Assembly (NCBI GenBank): GCA_002686705.1
Contig: NYYH01000020.1
Location: 1 to 22,487 of the forward strand
Length of the DNA: 22,487 nt
Direction of reading: 5' to 3'
From: Bacteroidota bacterium
GTDB taxonomy: Bacteria; Bacteroidota; Bacteroidia; Bacteroidales; F082
Below are positions 16,735-22,487 of this stretch, one piece after another. The notes below the pieces were generated by a model. It saw nothing but the letters and a program-made list of their open reading frames with translations. It was not told the origin of the DNA and made no database searches. Position 1 is the stretch's first letter. Every line of letters starts with the position of its first letter. Both the position numbers and the translations under genes were made by a program.

Positions 16735-17238
16735 TTATATTATCCTTAATTTGCTTTTTGGAATATGGATTAACAAAGTACTGCCTACCGTTTCAATTTC
16801 TACTTTAACCATGTGTTTACCTCGTAATTCAATAAGCTGGCCCAGTAAGCCAGTCATGCTTCCAGAAATCACTTCTACCTTCTGTCCTTTTTTCCAACTT
16901 GTGTCATCAATATTTTCAGGATCAGTTTCTTCAAGGTAATATTTAACAGCATTTATTTGGGGTTCTGGAATAGGAACAGCATGGCCTTCGAAGGATATAT
17001 ATTTAACAGCTCCTTGCACTTGTAATACCTTGTAGTAGTCCTCCCGTTTGATATTTACAAATATATAAGATCTGAATAGAGGTTCTTCAACCCATTTTTT
17101 CCTGTCGCTCCATTGTTTCAATCTCTTAATTAACGGAAGATAATGATCAATCCCTTCGTGGTTGAATTCAAGCGCGACTTTTTTCTCAGTACGCGATCTT
17201 ACATAAACTGCATACCACGATTTTTCGGATTTACTCAT
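16735..17238 (-). CDS. UpxY/NusG-family transcription antiterminator
   Basis: 167 aa. The N-terminal NGN domain opens with SWYAVYVRSRTEKKVALEF (residues about 6-24) and continues with YLPLIKRLKQWSDRKK and EPLFRSYIFV, all characteristic of specialised NusG paralogues (UpxY, RfaH, LoaP). The C-terminal part (about 115-165) is a KOW domain, GQKVEVISGSMTGLLGQL. In Bacteroides, UpxY proteins ride with RNA polymerase and prevent early termination inside their own capsule operon. Here the ATG overlaps the TAA of the wbpB-like gene by one base (TAATG), so translation is coupled. The unusual point is position: UpxY genes normally come first in a capsule operon, whereas this is fourth. It may act on the distal part or on another locus (inference). 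Confidence 0.88.
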   Translation of the reverse strand: MSKSEKSWYAVYVRSRTEKKVALEFNHEGIDHYLPLIKRLKQWSDRKKWVEEPLFRSYIFVNIKREDYYKVLQVQGAVKYISFEGHAVPIPEPQINAVKYYLEETDPENIDDTSWKKGQKVEVISGSMTGLLGQLIELRGKHMVKVEIETVGSTLLIHIPKSKLRII

Positions 17239-18188
17239 TATTTTAAAAAAGGGTGTTTATCCGTTAGGGAAGATGTTATTTTCTGATTTCTAATGAGATG
17301 GGCTATCTCAATACTGTTTCTTGCTTCTGCAATACCATATCCCTTATTGCAAAGTATATTTTTGTAACTTTCGGTATGTAGATCTGTGAATCCACCACTA
17401 AATTCAATTTCCTTGTCATCAACAGTTATTGAGCGATAAGTTGGTTGACTATTTTGAACAGCGTGAACAGGTAAATCGTTTTTGTCAACACTCAAATACC
17501 ATCGTACATTGGCATTTTTTAGCTGAAGGAGACCTGAAGCTTTATCGGACTCAAGCAAATGCAAAGAATTATTTTTAGCTTCTCCAAATATCCAACCAAG
17601 CATATCGAAAAAATGAATTCCAATATTTGTAACTACACCACCCGATTTTGCAATATCACCCTTCCAAGAATAATGATACCACTTCCCTCTTGATGTAATA
17701 TAGGTTAAGTCAATATCGTGAATATGATCTTTGGGAAGGTTATCTATTTTATCCTTTAGTTCAATAATTGCCTTATGGTGCCTGAGTTGCAGTATATTAA
17801 ATATTTTTTTTTCAGTTTCCTTTTCAATTTCCTCCAAACTATCTAAATTCCATGGATTTAACACCAACGGTTTCTCACAAATAGCATTGGCATCATTTCT
17901 GAGAGCCATACGAATGTGGGCATCATGAAGATAATTTGGTGAGCAAATTGAAACATAACCTATTTTCCCATTTCCTGAGCGTCTGAGCTTATCTAAATGT
18001 CTGTCAAAGCGTTCCGGCTCAATAAAAAAATCAGCATTGGGGAAATAACTATCAATAATTCCAACACTATCCATTGGATCCAGGGCAGCAATAATCATAT
18101 TCCCTGTTTCCTTAATAGCGTTCATATGCCGTGGAGCAATATATCCGGCAGCACCAATGAGAGCAAAATTTTCTTCTTTAGAACTCAT
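17238..18188 (-). CDS. wbpB: UDP-N-acetylglucosaminuronate 3-dehydrogenase (WbpB/WlbA-like, Gfo/Idh/MocA family)
   Basis: 316 aa, matching WbpB/WlbA length. The N-terminal Rossmann motif is ALIGAAGYIAPRH (9-21), a signature of this subgroup. EKP (105-107) carries the catalytic lysine of the Gfo/Idh/MocA family. NILQLRHH, DLTYITSRGKWY, TNIGIHFFDM (His-192 and Asp-195 are likely catalytic residues) and YRSITV all recall Pseudomonas WbpB. The known reaction is NAD-dependent oxidation of UDP-N-acetylglucosaminuronic acid at C3, the step before transamination toward 2,3-diamino-uronic acids of O-antigen and capsule. The partners (WbpA, WbpE, WbpD, WbpI) are not in this window. It is 43 bases after the wzc-like gene and overlaps the upxY-like gene by one base. 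Confidence 0.88.
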   Translation of the reverse strand: MSSKEENFALIGAAGYIAPRHMNAIKETGNMIIAALDPMDSVGIIDSYFPNADFFIEPERFDRHLDKLRRSGNGKIGYVSICSPNYLHDAHIRMALRNDANAICEKPLVLNPWNLDSLEEIEKETEKKIFNILQLRHHKAIIELKDKIDNLPKDHIHDIDLTYITSRGKWYHYSWKGDIAKSGGVVTNIGIHFFDMLGWIFGEAKNNSLHLLESDKASGLLQLKNANVRWYLSVDKNDLPVHAVQNSQPTYRSITVDDKEIEFSGGFTDLHTESYKNILCNKGYGIAEARNSIEIAHLIRNQKITSSLTDKHPFLK

Positions 18189-18231
18189 AAATAAACCTGC
18201 TCACTAAATTTTATTAGAAATTAAAATATTT

Positions 18232-20727
18232 TTAAATCTTGTTAAATAATCTCTTTGCAAAAGATTTCTTCTTATCAGGTTTGTCATCTGTATAATAACC
18301 ATAACCGTAACCATAGCCGTATCCATAACCATATCCATATCCATATCCATATCCATATCCATAGCCATAGCCATATCCATATCCATAGCCATAACCACCC
18401 CCACCGAGCTTGATATCATTAATCACAATGGCCATATTCATTCCTCGATCCTCAATATCTTTAATTATTGAGGCAAAAATCTTTTTGTTTGTAAGACCCT
18501 GACGAACAAGGAATATATTAATATCGGTATGTTCCATTAGTAGATATGCATCAGTAACCAGACCTACTGGTGGAGTATCAATAACAATGTAATCGTATCG
18601 TTTTCTTAGTTCTTTAAAAAGTTCAGAACTTCTTTCTGAGGCAATCAGCTCTGCCGGGTTTGGAGGAATGGGACCTGCCATTATAATGTCGAGGTGTTCA
18701 CTCTTTCCGGAGGGTTGAATAATATCATCAATAGTTGCTTTATTAATCAGATAAGATGAAAGTCCGACATTATTACTTAATCCAAAATCCTGATAAATTT
18801 TTGGTTTACGGAGGTCGGAGCCCAACAATATAGTTTTTTTACCGTACTGTGCATATATGCTGGCGATATTAATTGAAACATAGGTTTTGCCCGCATTGAC
18901 CATGTCAGCAGTAACCATAACAGTGATCTTTTCCTTACCTTTAGCTAAATACTGCAAATTAGTTCGTAAAGATCTGAATGCTTCACTTATACTTGATTTT
19001 GGTGATTCCAGAACAACTATCTGAGTATCTTTTGTAGAATGAAGTAATTGTCCAACAATAGGGAATTTAGTTGCAGTTTCTACATCTTTCTTTTCAATAA
19101 TTGTTTCATTGAAATAATCTCTACCAATTATATAGATCACGGGGAAAACAAGTCCAAGTATCAAGGCTATCATAAGGTTTAATCCCTTTTTAGGGAAAAC
19201 CTTGCTACTCAAATCTGCCCGAGCAATATCAATTATTTCATTATCCGGCATGTTGGAAGCCATAGTAATCTGAGCTTCTGAGCGTTTTTCAAGAAGGTAT
19301 GTGTATATATTGTTTGCGAGATCGAATTGCCGTTGAAAATTAATTAACTCGCGTTGAGTTACCGGTAAAAAACTTGCTTTTTTTGTAACTTCCTCAATTC
19401 GTTTGTCTATAGAAGCTAGCATCTCATCTGAGTTATCAATAATGTTAGTAATATTACCAATAATGGCGTTTTGTGTACTTCTTATCTGAGTATTTATACT
19501 AATAACAGATGGGTTTTTTTCTGTTGAATACAGAAGTATCTCAGATTTCTCGCTATATAAAGTAATAAGCTGGCCAACAAGAACATTTAACACCGGGTCT
19601 TCTATTCCCATTGCTGACGGTGCTACAAGCTGGTCAATTTTTTCTGAATTCTTTACGATATAATTTTTAAGGTTGTGATAATAACGTGACTTTACCTCCA
19701 ACTCCGTTTTTTGCACATTGAGATCCTGAATATATTCGAAAACTTGCTGAGCCTGAAAACTTAAGTCCATAACCTCATTAGCTGACTGAAAATCCTGAAG
19801 TTCAGTTTCTGCTGAAATTAGTGTATCTGAAATTACCTCAAGTTGACTATCAATAAACCTGATGGTGTTTGAGGCAATTTGGTTTTTTTGATCAAGACTT
19901 CGCTGAAGATAAACAGCAGTTAGCATATTTAAAAAGTCAACAGCCTTCTGAGTGTTATTCTTTTTAAGTTTTATGTCAAGTATTGATGCTTCCCTGTTTA
20001 TAGGTTCTATTTCAAAGCCCATAAACGATTGTGTTAAACCAAAGTAATCGTTAAAAAGGAAGTAGTATGATTCATCAAAATCCCTTTCAACATCAAACTC
20101 ATCGGTAAGTATTATTTTAAATGTACCATAATCATTTTCTACCAGCTCGCCAAAACGATATGTGCCCTCCCAGTTAACTTTCTCTAATCTAGCATCTTCA
20201 TATTTAGTAGTTGAGAAATTATATTTTTTAATTAATTCACCTTCTGCATCAATTGAGTATTCTCTATTATTTAAGAATTTTATGTTAAACTTTAATCCAA
20301 CAGCCTGAGCAACACTAGTATCCATTATAACCTCAAATGGGGCAGAAGGATACATTTCTGTATTTATTAATCCTTTATCTATAAAATAAGATACTTCAAA
20401 ATTAAGTTCGCGAATAGTGCGGTATGTTAATGAGAACGAACTAAGAATTCCAATTTCATTTTCAAGGTTTTGCTGCGTATTGCTTAAACCCAAACCATCA
20501 AGCATGGAAGCAGCGCTAAGAGCACCCCCTTTATCATCCTTGACAAGTACTGTAGTATTTACTTCAAATACGGGGCTGGTATATTTATTGAAAAGAAAAG
20601 CTACTACAATTGCAACAAAAACTGTAAGAGCAAATAAATACCAATATCTTACAAATTTAAAAAACAGAGCTTTTATATCAATGCTTTCCTCCTGTTGTTG
20701 AATTCCTTCAAAATTATCTAGTGCCAT
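18232..20727 (-). CDS. wzc: Wzc-like polysaccharide co-polymerase / tyrosine autokinase with (Gly-Tyr)17 tail
   Basis: 831 aa. The first transmembrane helix (about 29-47) is followed by a Wzz chain-length domain, then a long coiled-coil periplasmic part (about 260-480) and a second helix at about 512-533. The cytoplasmic BY-kinase domain has Walker A ending in NAGKT (Gly-613 to Thr-615), Walker A' around Asp-638 (LLGSDLRKP) and Walker B DTPP at 717-720. After a GGG at 775-777 the tail is (GY)17 plus one Tyr (778-812), then a Lys-rich end. Tyrosine clusters at this place are autophosphorylated in known BY kinases and control export, but such clusters are usually shorter. The upstream Gly of the P-loop is replaced (ADMVNAGKT). 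Translation probably couples to wza, six bases upstream. Confidence 0.93.
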   Translation of the reverse strand: MALDNFEGIQQQEESIDIKALFFKFVRYWYLFALTVFVAIVVAFLFNKYTSPVFEVNTTVLVKDDKGGALSAASMLDGLGLSNTQQNLENEIGILSSFSLTYRTIRELNFEVSYFIDKGLINTEMYPSAPFEVIMDTSVAQAVGLKFNIKFLNNREYSIDAEGELIKKYNFSTTKYEDARLEKVNWEGTYRFGELVENDYGTFKIILTDEFDVERDFDESYYFLFNDYFGLTQSFMGFEIEPINREASILDIKLKKNNTQKAVDFLNMLTAVYLQRSLDQKNQIASNTIRFIDSQLEVISDTLISAETELQDFQSANEVMDLSFQAQQVFEYIQDLNVQKTELEVKSRYYHNLKNYIVKNSEKIDQLVAPSAMGIEDPVLNVLVGQLITLYSEKSEILLYSTEKNPSVISINTQIRSTQNAIIGNITNIIDNSDEMLASIDKRIEEVTKKASFLPVTQRELINFQRQFDLANNIYTYLLEKRSEAQITMASNMPDNEIIDIARADLSSKVFPKKGLNLMIALILGLVFPVIYIIGRDYFNETIIEKKDVETATKFPIVGQLLHSTKDTQIVVLESPKSSISEAFRSLRTNLQYLAKGKEKITVMVTADMVNAGKTYVSINIASIYAQYGKKTILLGSDLRKPKIYQDFGLSNNVGLSSYLINKATIDDIIQPSGKSEHLDIIMAGPIPPNPAELIASERSSELFKELRKRYDYIVIDTPPVGLVTDAYLLMEHTDINIFLVRQGLTNKKIFASIIKDIEDRGMNMAIVINDIKLGGGGYGYGYGYGYGYGYGYGYGYGYGYGYGYGYGYGYYTDDKPDKKKSFAKRLFNKI
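18295..18396 (-). repeat. Hexanucleotide tandem repeat encoding (Gly-Tyr)17
   Basis: Seventeen in-frame hexamers read GG(N)TA(T/C) on the minus strand. Five in a row (18331-18360) are identical, and the rest differ only at silent third positions (GGT, GGC, GGA; TAT, TAC). The unit is six bases, so slippage would add or remove Gly-Tyr pairs without breaking the frame. The silent variation shows the array is maintained as protein and is not merely a recent expansion. Confidence 0.9.
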
Positions 20728-20733
20728 TTTGTT

Positions 20734-21528
20734 CTAATTATTCATGTAATTAAGTAAAAGAATAGTTGTGGAGATAAATCCAAATACAACACCATAAGGG
20801 AAGTTAGCAAATGTAAACTGCTTTCCTTTAAGGGGTTGAGCATAAATTATATCGTTGGGTTTTAAATAATAATAATCCGAAAGTAAGAGATCTCTTTTCG
20901 TCATATCAATATAAATAACTTCGGAACCTGTTTTTGTTTGCCTTATGATAGCAATCTTATTTCTGTTGGCAAAGTCGGTAAGATCACTTGCCATTGATAT
21001 TGCTTCAAAAATACTAATATTATCCTGATATATTTTGTATTGACCTGGCCGTTGTACTTCGCCTAGCATTGTTATATTAAAGTTTACAAGTTTCACAATT
21101 ACTATAAACTCTTTCATATAGGTAGTAAGCTTCTCTTGTATTTTATCCTTAATTTGCTCAACATTGAGGTTTTGAACCAGTATTTCACCTATCATAGGAA
21201 AATCCAAATAGCCTGCTTCATTTACGTTATAACTATTCAAATATACAGAAGCATCGTTGCCGATATTTTGGTTAACACCCCCTGGGGATAATGGATTCAA
21301 TAATAATGTTGTCTTTTCATCAAGCGTTACAACGCGGATATATAAATTATCTCCTGATTGCACTTTATATTCAATCTTTCGTTCATTTTTAAATGCAGCC
21401 AAAGTATCTGTTTCATTCTTAACTTGCAGATATAACATTTTCTTTTGTGGCACACAGGAAGAAAAAATAACGGCTGCCAGGAAAATCCAAATCATTAATC
21501 TGAAGCTCTTAAGGGAATATGTTCTCAT
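20734..21528 (-). CDS. wza: Wza-like polysaccharide export lipoprotein
   Basis: 264 aa. A signal peptide (hydrophobic, residues about 8-24) ends at Cys-25 (FSSC), an acceptable but slightly irregular lipobox. The polysaccharide-export domain begins at about 54 (YKVQSGDNLYIRV) and continues to VNEAGYLDFPMIGEI. A SLBB-type domain follows (MLGEVQRPGQYKI, about 154-166). A hydrophobic C-terminal segment (about 238-260, GVVFGFISTTILLLNY) could cross the membrane, unlike the classical amphipathic Wza helix. The protein should form the outer-membrane part of a Wzx/Wzy-type export channel, paired with the Wzc-like kinase encoded six bases downstream. It is the first gene of the EPS operon. A -7 box lies about 50 bases before the ATG, beside a 10-base A/T run. 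Confidence 0.9.
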   Translation of the reverse strand: MRTYSLKSFRLMIWIFLAAVIFSSCVPQKKMLYLQVKNETDTLAAFKNERKIEYKVQSGDNLYIRVVTLDEKTTLLLNPLSPGGVNQNIGNDASVYLNSYNVNEAGYLDFPMIGEILVQNLNVEQIKDKIQEKLTTYMKEFIVIVKLVNFNITMLGEVQRPGQYKIYQDNISIFEAISMASDLTDFANRNKIAIIRQTKTGSEVIYIDMTKRDLLLSDYYYLKPNDIIYAQPLKGKQFTFANFPYGVVFGFISTTILLLNYMNN

Positions 21529-21580
21529 AAATAAACTACTATTTTTTAACTACTAGTTATCGTTTTTGGAATGGTTGGTG

Positions 21581-21588
21581 CAAATCTA
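21581..21588 (-). promoter_or_regulatory. Bacteroidetes -7 box for the EPS operon
   Basis: The minus strand reads TAGATTTG, matching TAnnTTTG. It lies about 53 bases before the wza ATG, with transcription expected near 21574. The bases immediately upstream are a run of ten A (21590-21599 on the plus strand as T). No consensus -33 TTTG is found at the usual distance, so this promoter may be weak or need an activator. Confidence 0.4.
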
Positions 21589-21647
21589 CTTTTTTTTTTA
21601 AGAACCTGAATAAAAGCAAGAAGATTAATGCATAATTACGGTAATCC

Positions 21648-21678
21648 TTGGAAGTAGTTTGTTTATCTATTAATTTTG
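21648..21678 (+). promoter_or_regulatory. Bacteroidetes-type promoter for the right-edge gene
   Basis: TTG at 21648-21650, a 20-base spacer, and TAATTTTG at 21671-21678 fit the -33/-7 consensus. Transcription should begin near 21685, leaving a leader of about 36 bases to the ATG at 21721. Confidence 0.6.
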
Positions 21679-21720
21679 GCAGACAAAATACGGAATTACA
21701 AATAACAAAAAAATGTAATC

Positions 21721-22487
21721 AATGAAAAGTGTATTGTTTTTAATAGCGTTTTTGTTATTTAACCTTATTTGTTTCGGACAACGAAGTGAACTTTCGGAGG
21801 CTGTTCAAAAATATGGTCATAACGTTCCTTCTGTATTTTCAGGCATAATGCCTGATAATGAAGGTGGTTACTATTTTGTATCTGTAAAATCGGGTGATAC
21901 GGCATGGATGGTTGAGAATAACATTTTCTACACTCTTGAAAATATTCAGATTAATCCTAAGGGTACAGACAAAGGATTATTCTTTAACTTTAAAAACAAA
22001 TCATTTTTTGGAACACTTTATTATGGCTTATTTGCAAAAAATGATTCAAAATATCCTCAGCCAGTATATTTAAGCAAGAATTCAATAATTATTGAAGGGA
22101 AAGCTGAGATTGATATTAGTATTATGAAGGAAAAATACGATATCGCAGGCTGGGTAAAAAGTGGTAAAGGGAGAATCGGCTACCGAATTATTGATAACTA
22201 TGGTGATATTATTTACGATGGAATTATCTCCTTTAAAGGAAAGGGGCCTTTTAAGGTAGATATGTCTGTAATTGCAGGCCCTTATGTTAACAACGTTTCA
22301 CACAAAGAAGTTGTTATTTCATTTGAAACAAATAAACCCTGCTTGCCAAATATTGTAGTTAACGGAAACATCTATATGGATTTAAAGAATCTTTCTAAGA
22401 AAGGTTTAAAGCACGAGATACCAATAGGTGATCTTGAGCCAGATAAAGAGTATAATTATACTGTTAACTATGGCAAAAATCAACTTA
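21721..22487 (+). CDS. Secreted protein, probable purple-acid-phosphatase-like metallophosphoesterase (partial, 3' end outside window)
   Basis: At least 255 codons, open to the window edge. Residues 1-20 form a signal peptide ending FGQ. About 20-175 is a region not assigned to a family, with alternating beta-rich segments that could be a carbohydrate-binding-like sandwich. From about 180 (GPYVNNVSHKEVVISFETN) the sequence has the pattern of the fibronectin-III-like N-terminal domain of purple acid phosphatases: V-ISFETN, then HEIPIGDLEPDKEYNYTVNYG, equivalent to the usual 'H-V-L-GL-P-T-Y-Y-V-G' ending. The metal-binding catalytic domain would lie beyond the edge and is not seen. Phosphatase activity is therefore an inference; a Fn3-only surface protein is possible. 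It diverges from the EPS operon and has its own promoter. Confidence 0.7.

Noticed and set aside
18295..18396. CRISPR array or noncoding satellite.
   Set aside because: The unit is six bases with no spacers, and variation is confined to silent codon positions, so it is coding.
18204..18419. Minus-strand frame translating to Met-Asp/Met-Ala repeats.
   Set aside because: It is an alternative reading frame of the Gly-Tyr hexamer repeat in the Wzc-like gene.

Overview
The window looks like chromosomal DNA of a Bacteroidetes bacterium, probably a Bacteroidales/Marinilabiliales-type lineage. The evidence is low G+C, a GldH gliding lipoprotein, a UpxY/NusG-like antiterminator in a polysaccharide locus, a viroplasmin-RNase H fusion, a compact MutS-like membrane ATPase, lamin-tail/FlgD-like secreted proteins, and several promoters of the Bacteroidetes type (TTTG, 19-20 bases, TAnnTTTG). 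The genus cannot be read from the sequence.

Layout. (1) Positions 1-231: a G+C-rich (about 52%), hairpin-rich stretch that ends in a strong rho-independent terminator. It is probably the 3' part of an unidentified structured RNA cut by the window edge. (2) Positions 285-6861, minus strand, in transcription order: asd (aspartate semialdehyde dehydrogenase), ribF (FAD synthesis), a secreted C69 dipeptidase, an M3 dipeptidyl carboxypeptidase lipoprotein and a small nitroreductase. (3) Positions 7003-12532, plus strand: a large secreted multidomain protein with two lamin-tail domains, a membrane-anchored MutS-like ATPase, and an uncharacterised membrane/coiled-coil protein with a textbook promoter. 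(4) Positions 12575-13729: gldH (minus) divergent from an RNase H (plus). (5) Positions 13833-21528, minus strand: one tightly spaced exopolysaccharide operon of wza-like outer-membrane export lipoprotein, wzc-like tyrosine kinase/co-polymerase, wbpB/wlbA-like UDP-GlcNAcA 3-dehydrogenase, upxY-like antiterminator, cysD and cysNC. (6) From 21721 to the right edge, plus strand: the start of a secreted protein, probably a purple-acid-phosphatase-like metallophosphoesterase.

The EPS operon is the most coherent system. Export and length control (wza, wzc), one step of diamino-uronic acid sugar synthesis (wbpB), a dedicated antiterminator (upxY) and an activated-sulfate module (cysD, cysNC) are transcribed together. 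This suggests, but does not prove, a sulfated acidic surface polysaccharide. Two unusual features sit in it: a (Gly-Tyr)17 tail on the kinase encoded by a hexanucleotide tandem repeat, and a 10-base A/T homopolymer next to the likely promoter of the first gene. The best candidate for something undescribed is the structured RNA at the left edge.
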